Shown here in pieces: positions 37,901 to 45,799 of a DNA stretch of 64,000 bases (position 1 is its first letter; every line of letters begins with the position of its first letter). The notes beneath the pieces are model-generated. The model was not told the DNA's origin. It searched no databases and saw only the letters and a program-made list of their open reading frames with translations. Source of the DNA: Torymus aiolomorphi (lineage: Eukaryota; Arthropoda; Insecta; Hymenoptera; Torymidae); the NCBI GenBank assembly GCA_036365515.1, contig CM070873.1, forward strand, positions 25,340,585 through 25,404,584, in the 5' to 3' direction. A program made the translations under genes and the position numbers.

Positions 37901-40900
37901 CAATAATCCGCATCCTATCCCCTCACGAGTTCACCCACCTTGTCGCCAAAAATAAATCTCCATCCCCAAATCAACAACCTTTTCCATTACCTTCCACGCA
38001 TCCCATCTCACCGATCCCGAAAACAACCTAATTACCTTATATACCTGGGCGAGGCTTATACATATCGAATGGCCTTCGGGCGATACATCAGTAAAAGGAC
38101 ACGCGTGTATCGATTCGGCCCGGGATGCTTGCCCGCCGCGTCTGACGCTAACGAGCTGTTACTACTGCGCGCGCGACTCCATTAAAATTGGATGCGCGGA
38201 CACGAGAGTGGAAGTATTTTGGGCAACCGTGACGGATGGGATAATTAATGCGGGAGGACTCGGAGAAGGATCCTCTGTCTCGTTGTGTTGGGGTGGAAAT
38301 GGTAATTTGATCGCGATGTGAGCGGTGGTGAGTGGTGTAAATTCGAATTATTTTTGGAGTAGTGAATGATTGGTTGGCTTGGAAATGGTGGGAAATTGGG
38401 AGTAGTTTGGTGGTGGAGGTAAGATGATTACATTTGTCAGTGTGGAAAATTGAGTTGTTTGTGGATAGCTTAGGTTTTTGTTGAAATATGTAGCCAAACG
38501 ATAGATACTAAATATATATTTATATTTTAAGATCAAATAGCATGAAATGTTATAATCACTATTGAAAAGGGAAAGAAAAAATAAAGTAACTAAATGAAGA
38601 GTGCTAACGGAGATCTTATATATTTTAGAGTATACAACTTAGTAAAAATACATCAAATACAAACCCGAAATGTTGTTTAAATAGTTGTTATCGTTGATTT
38701 AGAATGAACTTTTGAAGAATTTTGAACTATAAATGTCGATTAAAAAAATGTTTTAGCTATAGTACTACTTGATATTTCATTTTGCTAGTTTAGGATAACA
38801 ATTCATTCAGAAAATACTGTAAGATATATTATTTTAATAATTTAATATTTAAATAATCTAATAACTTTCTTATTAGTAAGGTTCTATAAATACGTTTGTG
38901 TGCTAAATATGGTTAACTGATTAAACTTTTATTAAGAATTTTATTTCAGCAAGAGGAAAATTCATAAATTCAAATTTACTCTGTCATTTTGTGGTTGGTT
39001 ATCGCGCAATCTTCCAAGTACCTGCGAAATAATTTGAATAAAAATATTACATGATACAGCTCCAGATTGACGACTTATCAAGTACATCAGAATTGAAATT
39101 ACTGTATTCCTCTGCGAAATAAACATATGTTTTATATTTAGAACGCGATAATACACCGTTTAATTAATGAGCTCATTTCAAATTTTTATAAAATGCTAAG
39201 GAAACCATAATTGAAATTTTTATTTTTGAAAATGCTCACTCCAATTATTATTAATGACGGGATTACTAAAAAAATGAATTTAATCGTGAGAATTGATTTT
39301 ACTCATTTGATAGAAATATTTAGTAAAAGTTTTGACCGACATATCAAGTTTAGGACGTTTAACATGCTTACGAGATAACTAGTTTTAAAGTTTTATGCAA
39401 ATATGGTGAAAACTCTCGTTACTACACTTATTGAACTGACAAAAGAGAGCCAATCATAATGAATTTTTAACGTGACTTATATTGAAAACCAATACATTAG
39501 TCAAGTTCGTTCAGAACTCTGATAATAACATTACGTATTCTTACAAGTTTCTCATTGCTTCATTTTTTATAACTAATAAACGATCATTCAGATTTTCAAA
39601 CTTGATGTATATCTAGATAAAGAGAAACATCTTTTAGAAAACGATCTCGATAGAAATAGAAACTAACATAAAAGACTGGCTAATTGTCCACCTAAAAAAC
39701 ATAAAAAGAAAATAAGGAATACATATTTATCTAGATACATAAATATATTAATATAATTCATTATCTAGTTTCCTCAGTATCTACATCCAGATATTATTGT
39801 TTAAAACTTTTCTAAGACGCTGTCTTTGGATACATCATTTATTCTTAAGTTTTAATTGTAATTGCAAATTAATATATCATACATCAACAGAATATTTCAG
39901 TGCAAACCTACCTAAGTCTCAACAGCCCTTAAATCTTTAATTTCCAGGCAACTATTGGATCCTCAGCATACTGTGGCCGGACTACGCGCCGACGCTGTTC
40001 GAGCCTAACCAGTGGTGCCACAAGACCCTGTACATTTTCTCCCTGACGCACCTCTGCATCGTCTACGTGGCCATCTTCGCGAGCGTCGTAACAGGCCTGG
40101 GACTCCTCTTCTGCAGAGTTCTAGCGTGTCCCTGGCCAGAAAGGTACTTGTTAGTGTTCTCTTTCTATCACTAATTATTATTAGTTTAGATCCTAAGATT
40201 ATAGTTTCCATAAGGTGGGATTCCGAAAGATGATTGAAAAAATTCATGTTCCCTTTAAATCAAGAAAATAAAATGCGGAATTTGAAATTAGCGCAGAATA
40301 AATCGTATGGTGTATCGCTTAATTTATGTGCTGCGGGCGTGATTAATCACGTGTACTATTTTGACAAATTTCTTTGCATCTAATTAATCATGTAAGTTAC
40401 GTGATAATACATCACATACGGTTACATTATAAATTATGTGATATTTCATACAACAAACTATGTGATAATTTATGTGTACAAGATAAAGAATGATTTTCTT
40501 AATTAAGAACTATACATTATGCTGTATAGAGAAAAAAGATGTCAATGAACTTTTTGAACCCTGTCAAGTGGAAGCTATTTCAGTTATTCTTTCGAAAATG
40601 TTCGGGATTATAAAAAATTGTACTTATACACTAACAAAGAGTTACCTTTATTTACATAATCGACAACTTTACCAAAGTCAACAGTTTTACAAGATTTAGT
40701 ATAATGTTCGCACTAAAGTGTCAATTTTATAATTTATCGCGTAATTGGATTAAATTGTTAAAGACGTAATATCATTGGTTACGCAAGGATCATGTAATTG
40801 CACCAATTACTTCGTGGTATATAGTACATTTAAATCGTTAACGAAACTTCAGTGAGGAATACATAACAGTTTAGCATGTTTCCGTCGAAGTACTAAGCGT

Positions 40901-41698
40901 AAGAGGTTTTCGTACAATCGATTCCAGAAGTATTTATTTTAGTATAAGAAAAAGTAATGAAATTTGCTATTAGAGTTGCAAAATATTGTATCTCACAATG
41001 AAAAGTATTGACAAGTCATATAGGCAGTTGATAAAGTTAATAAAAACGTAATGCTGCATAAGTTTTCGAAATCGATTGTACAGGGATGAAAATATACTAA
41101 CCGCTTCAGACTCACATTTCAAACTTTTCGTAACTAAAACACAAAGTATCCAAGTTAGAATTTTATATAATATACCCATAAGTTTTCGGAAACATTGAAA
41201 AATCGTGTACGCTAGGATTTACAAATTTATTTCTTGCGTTCCGTATTGTCCCTTTCGAAATTTTATCACACAGCTACTATAAAAATTAACGAACTAAACT
41301 TTTTTCCAAATTTTCAAACAACTCTCAACTATTCCTTCAACCTCGCCCTTTTCGTCACTCTGTCTCTCTCTCTCTCCCGCAGATACAAATAACCAAGACA
41401 GTCCCTGCGCCATAGGGAGCCCCCCGGGCCGGGCTACACCTCCGTGAATAGTAACCGACAGCCGCGGGGTCACGACATCTCACTCGAGGACAAGATCCTC
41501 GAGCAGGTCGAGGAGGAGGACGAGTACGAGGACAGCGAGCAGCAACCCCATGGCGTCGGTGAATCCACACCGGCTCTCGAAGCCGCGCGCAAAGCCATGG
41601 CTGCTGCTGCTGCTGCTGAAGACGACCAGCAGATCGTCGCCGAGAGTAAGTACTCGAGCAAGGTGCAGTTCCGCGCGCCCGACATCATCGAGCTGTGA
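2306..41698 (+). CDS. Eight-exon gene: SPRGS-repeat protein with TMEM272-like four-helix membrane domain
   Basis: Spliced gene covering 39 kb. Exons: 2306-2711, 4150-4361, 4995-5409, 8851-9011, 22179-22443, 33435-33656, 39948-40143 and 41383 (or 41416)-41698. Intron phases run 1,0,1,0,1,1,2 and all junctions keep one open frame, which strongly supports the model. Residues 1-344 are dominated by about 20 repeats of the form RSPRGS(L/I)xPD; 345-465 are a Ser/Gly/Ala-rich linker; four hydrophobic helices lie near 466-487, 499-520, 545-568 and 586-615. Loop motifs such as DCPREPRIPVYMVVGG, GNYWILSI and WCHKTLYIFS resemble TMEM272-like proteins from memory, so membrane location is likely. Family function is not established. 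The repeats look like a disordered cytoplasmic tail rich in proline-directed Ser sites (inference). The start is uncertain because the frame stays open upstream of 2306. The end depends on the last splice or stop (see exon 8). Confidence 0.85.
2864..3066. mobile_element. TTAA-type hairpin MITE, copy 1
   Basis: Ends GGTGATGTGATACCCAC and its complement, flanked by TCAA on the left and TTAA on the right (target TTAA with one change). The whole 203 bp folds into a long hairpin. It shares the internal CGTTTTTCTC-TTCAATTTT box with the element at 22724-22928. It lies inside the TA-flanked MITE. Confidence 0.75.
3084..3186. mobile_element. Short TA-flanked hairpin MITE
   Basis: Terminal repeats CAGTACTCCTTCAGAATACC and complement, flanked by TA on both sides, 103 bp in all. 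It is nested in the larger MITE of this intron. Confidence 0.75.
3338..4149. other. Rest of intron 1
   Basis: AT-rich intron DNA without recognisable genes or repeats, ending in the exon 2 acceptor. Confidence 0.6.
4150..4361 (+). CDS. Exon 2: SPRGSICPD repeats with a 36-bp tandem duplication
   Basis: The acceptor is TTGCAG ending at 4149, and the donor GTGAGA starts at 4362. Phase 1 enters and phase 0 leaves, giving residues 136-206. It carries five repeats (SPRHSLVPD, SPRGSIAN, NPRGSICPD and two SPRG copies). The DNA from about 4245 to 4330 is a near-perfect tandem repeat of 36 bp, equal to 12 residues, so this repeat number changed recently. Overlapping open frames on both strands are a side effect of this GC-rich repeat and are not separate genes. 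Confidence 0.85.
4362..4994. other. Intron 2
   Basis: A 633-bp AT-rich intron with a normal donor and a C/T-rich acceptor tract. Nothing else is seen. Confidence 0.7.
4995..5409 (+). CDS. Exon 3: eight NRSPRGSI repeats
   Basis: The acceptor CCTTTCAG ends at 4994 and the donor GTGGGT starts at 5410. The exon enters in phase 0 and leaves in phase 1, giving residues 207-344. It contains eight RSPRGS(I/L) or QSPRGSI units spaced 11-19 residues apart, most introduced by Asn-Arg or Asp-Arg, with short variable linkers holding Pro-Asp/Glu. The repeat subtype moves from SLVP in exon 1 to SIAP here, as expected for local duplication within exons. The last 25 residues lose the repeat and become Arg/Gly/Ser-rich. 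Confidence 0.85.
5410..8850. other. Intron 3, with GC-rich non-coding patches
   Basis: Contains GC-rich islands at about 6480-6790 and 7380-7640, and a mixed-composition block at about 8160-8430 with TTTATTTAC and ATTA-type core sites. Open frames over the islands are short, sit on both strands and show no protein character. Regulatory use is possible but only inferred. Confidence 0.5.
8851..9011 (+). CDS. Exon 4: Ser/Gly/Thr-rich linker
   Basis: The acceptor TTTACGTAG ends at 8850 after a long T/C tract, and the donor GTAGCT starts at 9012. It enters in phase 1 and leaves in phase 0, giving residues 345-398. The peptide reads GSTKGRSSSPYRRAETSGSI at its start and is rich in Ser, Arg, Gly and Thr, with no fold visible. 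Its GC content is clearly above the flanking introns and the frame has no stops. It links the repeat tail to the membrane part. Confidence 0.8.
9012..11630. other. Left part of intron 4
   Basis: AT-rich. A 94-codon open frame at 10004-10288 has no recognisable protein feature. A block at about 11040-11400 is GC-richer, stays unique and includes homeodomain-like AATTAATT and TTTATTTATGC stretches. It could be an intronic enhancer (inference). Confidence 0.45.
11931..12002. repeat. TGCG/TG microsatellite
   Basis: Consecutive TGCG units grading into TG units. Minus-strand peptides made of Thr-His and Ala-Arg-Thr-His repeats here are simple translations of it. Confidence 0.95.
12124..12324 (-). 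mobile_element. Possible solo LTR
   Basis: Read on the minus strand, the segment starts TGTATGCG and ends TTCACA, with an AATAAA signal in its second half followed by a U5-like tail. No 5-bp target duplication is visible and a (TC)n run abuts it. The call rests on resemblance only. Confidence 0.3.
12325..12367. repeat. (TC)n-(CA)n microsatellite
   Basis: An uninterrupted TC run followed by a short CA run. Confidence 0.95.
12970..14240 (+). mobile_element. LTR-like or promoter-bearing insert in the 3.5-kb element
   Basis: A block of balanced GC between the two inverted segments. A TATA box (TATAAAAA, 13677-13684) lies about 30 bp before CAGTCCACCACAG. An AATAAA signal is at 14069-14074, and a TGG-start tract near 14165 could be an old primer-binding site. 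The order of U3, R and U5-like parts suggests a solo LTR. The ends are not defined and no target duplication was found. Open frames on its minus strand show no protein features. Confidence 0.35.
15118..17610. other. Middle part of intron 4
   Basis: GC-rich patch at about 15280-15690 and a smaller one at about 16390-16640, otherwise AT-rich. Near 16860-16940 a short direct repeat (CCACTAACTGATAAAAT) occurs twice. No gene recognised. Confidence 0.5.
18882..18936. repeat. Tiny hairpin with CAGTGAAAA ends
   Basis: A 55-bp near-perfect palindrome: CAGTGAAAAGTACTAT opposite ATAGTATTTTTCACTG, with ACTATAACA-type repeats between. It resembles a minimal MITE. A G-run follows at 18936-18953. Confidence 0.6.
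19100..19846. mobile_element. TTAA-flanked long hairpin element A
   Basis: Flanked by TTAA at 19096-19099 and 19847-19850, with ends GGTGGTTCTCCTTGGACTCC and GGAGAACTACC. Arms of about 345 bp pair around a loop of about 45 bp. It shares the GGT(A/G)GTTCT terminus with the element at 32109-32767, which is otherwise different. TTAA targets are typical of piggyBac-type transposition. Confidence 0.85.
19870..20473. repeat. Head-to-head array of ~92-bp repeats, array 1
   Basis: Three units on the left (period 91-92 bp, e.g. starts at 19886, 19977, 20069) face three inverted units on the right around about 20195. Each has a GC-rich box like CCAAGTAGGCGGGGGAT, an AATTATGTAAATAATT palindrome and ACGCGTATAC. 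Outer units have AGACGTGCAT and inner ones AGACATGCAA. The same family makes array 2. The layout recalls Drosophila Foldback elements but the sequence is not one I know. Confidence 0.85.
20480..20850. other. GC-rich, possibly LTR-derived filler in hAT-like element 1
   Basis: A GC-rich segment followed by TTTCTCTCCCGAATATTCAG-type sequence and an AATAAA near 20791. It could be a decayed LTR or a captured promoter. No protein recognised. Confidence 0.3.
21070..21790. other. Remaining interior of the 17748-22047 element
   Basis: Mixed composition with a GC-rich patch at about 21230-21500 and an AATAAA near 21700. No protein recognised. Confidence 0.4.
22179..22443 (+). CDS. Exon 5: Ala-rich linker and first membrane helix
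   Basis: Two AGs compete here. The one ending at 22178 gives the right frame (phase 0); the one ending at 22185 would run into a stop. The donor GTAAGT starts at 22444 in phase 1. Residues 399-429 are Ala/Gly/Ser-rich. Residues 430-465 form a conserved-looking juxtamembrane segment (LKDAHLEASGTCDFVLRG). Residues 466-487 are a clear hydrophobic helix (TMIVTVALAFLSTMPIVMLI), the first of four. Confidence 0.85.
22602..23100. repeat. Direct ~95-bp duplication on either side of a MITE
   Basis: Segments at about 22602-22697 and 23004-23098 share the block AATACTAATAGAATCG followed by TAAAAAAA and GAGGGCTTGACAA-like ends. They are separated by the TTAA MITE at 22724-22928 and are diverged but clearly related. 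No gene product. Confidence 0.6.
22724..22928. mobile_element. TTAA-type hairpin MITE, copy 2
   Basis: TTAA lies on both sides (22720-22723 and 22929-22932). The arms share CCCGTTTTTCTCATTCAATT with their complement and with copy 1 at 2864-3066. 205 bp. Confidence 0.8.
23101..23720. other. Intron 5, stretch before the GGGGCAC element
   Basis: Two open frames (23172-23453 and 23462-23686, + strand) abut here with moderate composition, but neither shows motifs or good splice sites. They are probably chance frames in low-AT DNA. Confidence 0.4.
23721..24954. mobile_element. GGGGCAC-type inverted-repeat element, copy 1
   Basis: Ends TAGGGGAAGGCGGGGCATG and CGTGCCCCGCCCTCCCCTA are inverted. CTTA on both sides may be the target duplication. 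Inside, pairs of GGGGCA(T/C)-(A/G)CGTGGCAC motifs stand at about 24085-24130 and the inverse plus another copy near 24710-24765. Size and motif placement match 61697-63009. No open frame of note. Confidence 0.75.
24955..26498. other. Intron 5, stretch after the GGGGCAC element
   Basis: A GC-rich patch at about 25130-25450 without coding character, then an AAGTTTAAGTTT-type simple repeat around 25550-25620, then AT-rich DNA. Confidence 0.5.
26499..27812. mobile_element. 1.3-kb near-perfect palindrome
   Basis: Ends CCCCTATAGCACTGAAT and complement. The arms, each about 620 bp, pair almost to the centre near 27155 with few mismatches. Many GGAATATT boxes, in both orientations, stud the outer parts, and TATATACTCTCGGCC lies near the centre. 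No coding frame. It is presumably a foldback-type element. A weaker inverted match (GGTAGAAA at 26491, TTTTCTACC near 28049) may mark an older host element. Confidence 0.8.
28066..28617. other. Intron 5, with GC-rich patch
   Basis: The patch at about 28260-28540 is GC-rich with CGCG-rich words. A 90-codon open frame over it lacks splice sites and motifs. Confidence 0.45.
28618..28838. mobile_element. TTAA-flanked MITE with GGGGATATCGGAGC ends
   Basis: TTAA at 28614-28617 and 28839-28842, terminal repeats GGGGATATCGGAGC and complement, 221 bp. Unlike the other TTAA elements here, the interior is not a long hairpin. Confidence 0.85.
28843..30277. other. Intron 5, stretch before hAT-like element 2
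   Basis: AT-rich and without genes. A segment at about 30125-30157 (GAAAGGTAAAAAATGGACATC) reappears inverted near 33198-33230, enclosing the hAT-like element. Confidence 0.5.
30575..31355. repeat. Head-to-head array of ~92-bp repeats, array 2
   Basis: Five direct units (CCAAGTAGCCGGGGGATATG boxes at about 30584, 30679, 30780, 30871 and 30965) face about four inverted units (31051, 31146, 31259 and a cut one near 31350). The period is 92-101 bp. Each unit has ACATGAAAAAATAAG and a TTATTTAAATAA palindrome. It is the same family as array 1 at 19870-20473. Confidence 0.85.
31891..31970. repeat. CA/CG microsatellite
   Basis: A CA run, a CG run and an interrupted ACAC tail. Open frames on both strands here are repeat translations. 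Confidence 0.95.
32109..32767. mobile_element. TTAA-flanked long hairpin element B
   Basis: TTAA at 32105-32108 and 32768-32771, ends GGTAGTTCTTACCCAAGAAA and complement. Arms of about 300 bp pair around a loop near 32430. 659 bp. It shares the terminus style of 19100-19846. Confidence 0.85.
33102..33434. other. End of intron 5
   Basis: AT-rich. It holds the inverted partner of the 30125 segment, then the exon 6 acceptor. Confidence 0.6.
33435..33656 (+). CDS. Exon 6: membrane helices 2 and 3 of the TMEM272-like domain
   Basis: The acceptor CCCACAG ends at 33434 and the donor GTGAGT starts at 33657, phase 1 to phase 1, residues 487-560 plus one base. The exon opens with a Cys-Pro-rich loop (VRDCPREPRIPVYMVVGG) leading into helix 2 near 499-520. 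A basic loop follows (QIRSRRPEVLTVPG), then a Tyr-Cys start to helix 3 near 545-568 (ALLTGFLIVWFTLG). The CP-EPRIP pattern and a Trp-rich third helix are what I know from TMEM272-like proteins. Confidence 0.88.
33657..39947. other. Intron 6
   Basis: A 6.3-kb AT-rich intron. GC-rich patches lie at about 35090-35470 and 38040-38330; open frames over them show no domain. No inverted-repeat element was spotted, unlike introns 4 and 5. Confidence 0.55.
39948..40143 (+). CDS. Exon 7: extracellular loop and helix 4
   Basis: The acceptor TTTCCAG ends at 39947 and the donor GTACTT starts at 40144. It enters in phase 1 and leaves in phase 2, residues 561-625 plus two bases. It begins GNYWILSILWPDYAPTLFEP, then WCHKTLYIFS, and runs into helix 4 near 586-615, closing with CRVLACPWPER. 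The family pattern of a GN-W start, a Cys-(N/H)KTLY motif and a last helix ending in Cys is kept. The 40012-40233 frame is an overlapping shadow. Confidence 0.88.
40144..41382. other. Intron 7
   Basis: AT-rich, ending in a (TC)n polypyrimidine tract directly before the acceptor. If the AG at 41415 is used instead, the intron is 33 bp longer. Confidence 0.6.
41383..41698 (+). CDS. Exon 8: terminal exon with in-frame TAA near its acceptor and a 101-codon open tail
   Basis: A (TC)n tract precedes the acceptor ending at 41382. Joining exon 7 in phase 2 gives Arg-Tyr-Lys then TAA at 41390-41392, ending a 628-residue protein. The same frame then runs open for 101 codons from 41393 to a TGA at 41696-41698. 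It encodes an acidic tail (QVEEEDEYEDSEQQ), an Ala run from a GCT repeat, and the end FRAPDIIEL. An AG ending at 41415 would remove 33 bp including the TAA and keep the frame, giving 719 residues. The tail has coding-like GC content, so I think it is translated in at least some transcripts. Which mechanism is used cannot be decided here. Confidence 0.7.
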
Positions 41699-42240
41699 TG
41701 CCGGATCAAGAATGTGTGTGTGTGTGTGTGGCTGGTATAGTGTGTGCGTGTGTGAGTTAGGGGTGGGCTTGCAGTTCGAGCTGGTCGAGATGTTTTTTGC
41801 TGTTGTATGTCTATTTCTCTGTATTTTTCGAGGAATTGTATTTTTGGGACTTATATTATACGCTTGTTCAGAAACGTTTTATTCTCTGATTAAAACTGGC
41901 TACTTAAATGGTAAATTTTCCCTAAAAAGGTCCAATTACGAGCTTTGAAGATGTAAAATTTTCATCTTGGGTAATTTACAAAATCATTTTTAAAGTATAC
42001 CCAAGAAAACCATGAAATTGAGGATCATTATTTTCACACTAAGAGAATATATTTTATGATAATTATTCTCGACTCAGATTAAATGTGTTTAAATTTGCGT
42101 TAGGCAGTGTACTCTGAAATTAAGTGTCCTACATATAACGAGATTAAAATATTTAAGCTGCAATCTGAATGATTAAACAATTATCTTATAATTTGTGCAA
42201 TATTTACAAACTGTTTTGCATTATTAATAATAAAGGGAAA
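41699..42240 (+). other. Probable 3' UTR of the repeat/TMEM272-like gene
   Basis: Starts with a TG microsatellite (about 41713-41733), then becomes AT-rich. The first clear AATAAA after the stop that I noted is at 42229-42234. Without transcript data the true poly(A) site is a guess. Confidence 0.4.
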
Positions 42241-42882
42241 TAATTAACACGTCATTACAAAATATACTGATGAATAATTTTGTGATTGGTATACAGATTA
42301 AACGCTATATAGAATTTAGCACTACCAACAACCTATTTTCTATTTTATAAACCATTATGTACCAGCTCAAAATGCAAGTGAGAAAATGCAACCAAACGAA
42401 CAGATTACGAAAAATTATGATTCCAGAACAGCGAGAAATCGATATTCAAAAAATCAATCCCATAATTTCTATTTAGAGATCGATAACGATAAATTTTTGA
42501 TCTACAAATTTACCATCAATTTACCTTATACCCACTCACTAATCATCCAATTCCCCGAACACTTCTAATGTCAATTCGAATAACCGCACCGAACTCCACT
42601 TTTGAGAAGCGATATCGATTTCTCGCGGCTCTTTTCTCCCTCACGCTGCGCGAGGTGGCGAAGTGGCAGCGAGAACACCTTTGTCTTTCATCGCAAGCTC
42701 TCTTTCTTCGTGTACGAGCTCACGCGGCAGTTCGCACGTGCGGCGTGATTGAAGTGCACACACATGTACACGCGCGAGCGTGTGAGGCCATTGGAAAAAG
42801 TCGGCTGCTAAGGTCACGGGGTGAAATAATGTGATGGAATTGTTGATGCGTTATTATGCTGAAATAATTGAGAAATGTTGTA
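42241..42882. other. Intergenic, GC-rich patch
   Basis: The patch at about 42570-42830 has an 88-codon open frame without protein features. Confidence 0.45.
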
Positions 42883-43114
42883 CACTAAGAAAAATGATGT
42901 ATTAAAAATTACTATAATATATAGGAACGTGGGGACAAATCTCAAATACTAAAATTATTACATTTTATAGTAAAAATTACTATGTACATAGCAATTTTTA
43001 TTATGTATATATATCAATTTTTATTATAAAATATAGTAAAAATTTTGGTATTTGAGATTTGTCCCCACGTTCCTATGTATTATAGTAATTTTTAATACAT
43101 CATTTTTCTCAGTG
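42883..43114. mobile_element. TA-flanked hairpin MITE with CACTAAGAAAAATGA ends
   Basis: TA on both sides, termini CACTAAGAAAAATGATGTAT and complement, 232 bp, folding over almost its whole length. The conserved AACGTGGGGACAAATCTCAA box occurs in both arms. Ends resemble those of 11631-15115 (CACTGATAGAAA). Confidence 0.85.
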
Positions 43115-43116
43115 TA

Positions 43117-45587
43117 GGGAGAGTATCTGGGCGAGTAAATGGTTTTCAAATTTGATGTGAAAAGTTAATATTTCAGTTATTTGATTGAAACATCTTTGTA
43201 ACGTGCTGTAAAGTATACATTGACACCAGCTATCGCTAAGTTATGTTAGTAATGTTGTAACAATACTATAATATTACTGATACAATATTTGTGGACAGTT
43301 TCGAATTTTATAAGTTTTATTGAAATAAAAGAATTCAAAAAATTGAAGAAAATATTATTGTGAAACTAATAAAATTAGTGGATCTTTTTATTAGAGATTT
43401 AAAAAACGTTTTTCATACTGCAAACATTTCAATAATATTACTTTATCACGTTGTTACCAATAGCTTTTTTATATCCAGAAAATGTGATTTTACATATCCA
43501 ATAGATTTAGAATACGTTTTCAGTAAAATCGAACGCCTCAACTTTTCTCCAAATCTCGAATGTTTTTGCCACGTGATTTCGTTACGACTTTATGACTTTT
43601 CCAATGACCGTCAGCGGCGCTCGAGGGCTTTGTAGTGCGCCTTTTCTACGCACGGGTTTTTTCGGAATCGATAGCATCGTTTGCTTCACATATATACGAA
43701 AAGAGAATATGGCTCTGTCATGGAACGATGTTGTGATTTTTAATAGTTTATTAACAGAGTTTCGAATGCCTTACCCAAAAATAAGTGTCATTGTTTTCTA
43801 AGTGATTTGTTTATTGATATTCATATTTACATGGTAATCCTTCCAACGACTAAAGAGTACCAATGTTAGATGAAAATTCAACGCGAAAGGAAGAATTAAC
43901 TATGAAACGTTATGATTTGTAAGAGATAACAATATATCTACTAGATTAACATTTGTATACAACTGCCGATTTTTTCAGTCCCATATACCTGATTTTACCG
44001 TCGATGCATATATATACAATTCTTCAGCCCTTTATTTCCATACAACGAACGACGACAAGAACAGCAACAACAACAATAACAGTCACAGCTACACGGCGGA
44101 CGAAAAGTATGATTTTTCATAAGGAGCGCTGCAAGGAGCTGGCATTTTAGCGAATTGCACGTATCGATCGCTCTCCCCCGGCACGCGAACGCGGGCGTTT
44201 GCGCCGCAGGCCTGAAAATATTCCCGAATCGATTTTACGAGTACACGCGCGCACACACACATATATATATATATATACACATAGAGAAGTATCGTGTATA
44301 CACGCGCCGCGATAATTGCGGGCGTGCTTTATCTTTGCGTTTTTTCGGTCGGTTTATATAGGCCGGGCATTAGTGCGGGTTGCGACATCGATTTTTGTAT
44401 ATGTATCTTTCGCGAAGCAATATACGGTACATATAGGTGTATAATTACGTGATTATTATGGTCGATCATAAATTATCATATAGAAGGGGTATGCGTAATG
44501 CAATTTTTCAGTGAAATACAGTAGTAGTAACGATGACGAATATTTTCAGATATACAAACAAGTGTACACATCTTTTACTTTCCGTTCCTTTTTTAACATT
44601 TTTAGCTTGCGCGTACGAGTCGTTGGTGTAAAAGTGCACGCGTATATGTGGATTTGACACGAGAAGGACGAAGACTAGTTTTTGTACACCCAGCTGCGCG
44701 CGTGCGGTAGTGAGTGAACGGGTTCGCGACATGATACTCAGCGGGAAAATGTCAATTATTCAAGGATACATATATACATATGCAATGTGTATATGAAAAG
44801 GTAAATTATAATCAAATGTGTACGAGTTGTGTGTAAGTAGAGGCTATCAATGTATCAATTAGCTAACGATGTTACGTCGCGATGCGTCGGGTGCCATTTT
44901 ATTGCGGGATCCCGAGCAATCCTTCTTCGACAGTGTGTAGAGTATTGGGGGTGAAAGTTTACCGGGGCGAGTCCTTGCGATCATCTGTGGCTTTAAAATT
45001 GAGAACAAACTGCGTCAAAAATATTTTGGTTTTTATTGATAATTGTGGAGATGTCAAGATATACTTCGGAGCTCTTAATCTCTAAATAATTTTAAAAACG
45101 TAATTTTCTTTAATGGTAACTTTATAATAATAAATCAATAATTCAGATTTTCATCAGAACTTTTCTATGTAGAATAAAAACGTTTTCTATCAGTTTAAGT
45201 TGAAATACGATTTAAATTTTAAATGAAATTTCTTGTGTTTTTCTTAATTAATTTGATCATTATTAAATGTAAAAATTGTTTCTTGTTTAATAAAAAGAAA
45301 TTAATTATAGAAAATTAGAATATCAAATTGATAGAAGTAAGCAAACGTACAAAAAATTTAATAAAATAAGTAGATAAGTCAAGACTTGATCTGAGATTCT
45401 GCGTTAAAAGTAGAAACACTTGAATTTTTACCGACTTCTCAATGTTCGGATCAGTTTCACAAGTTCCCTATAAAAATTTTATAGGAGTACGCGTGATTCG
45501 TGTAAATCTTCGCTATAGACAACCGTATCTTCACCCTCTCACATATTTCTTGCATCGCTCCGCATCCTCTTCCTTTTCACCTTCCAG
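43117..45587. other. Intergenic, no gene recognised
   Basis: GC-richer patches at about 43560-43700, 44050-44400 and 44580-44960, and an (AC)n(AT)n microsatellite at about 44251-44281. Open frames are short and featureless. Confidence 0.45.
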
Positions 45588-45799
45588 GGGCTTTATCGAG
45601 GTACGCGTTGACAGTCACAGAACCATACAAGTAATTATTTCCCTTCGAATCATTCCGATTTTTTTCGTGCTATAACGCACGGAGGCTTTAAGAAGATAAG
45701 CAATATTTGAAAAAACGATGAATAAAGTTGAAATTATTGAAAGGAAAATGGTTACTTCGGCGGTTTTGTGACCGTCATCCTTTACCTCAATAAAGCCCC
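45588..45799. repeat. Imperfect inverted duplication with GGGGCTTTAT ends
   Basis: Arms 45588-45641 and 45746-45799 match at most positions. Both start GGGGCTTTAT(C/T)GAGGTA and carry GTCACA(G/A)AACC. The 104-bp spacer is unrelated. On opposite strands both arms read as GFIEV-like peptides, which follows from the duplication. It could be a small foldback element or a hairpin RNA. Confidence 0.6.
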
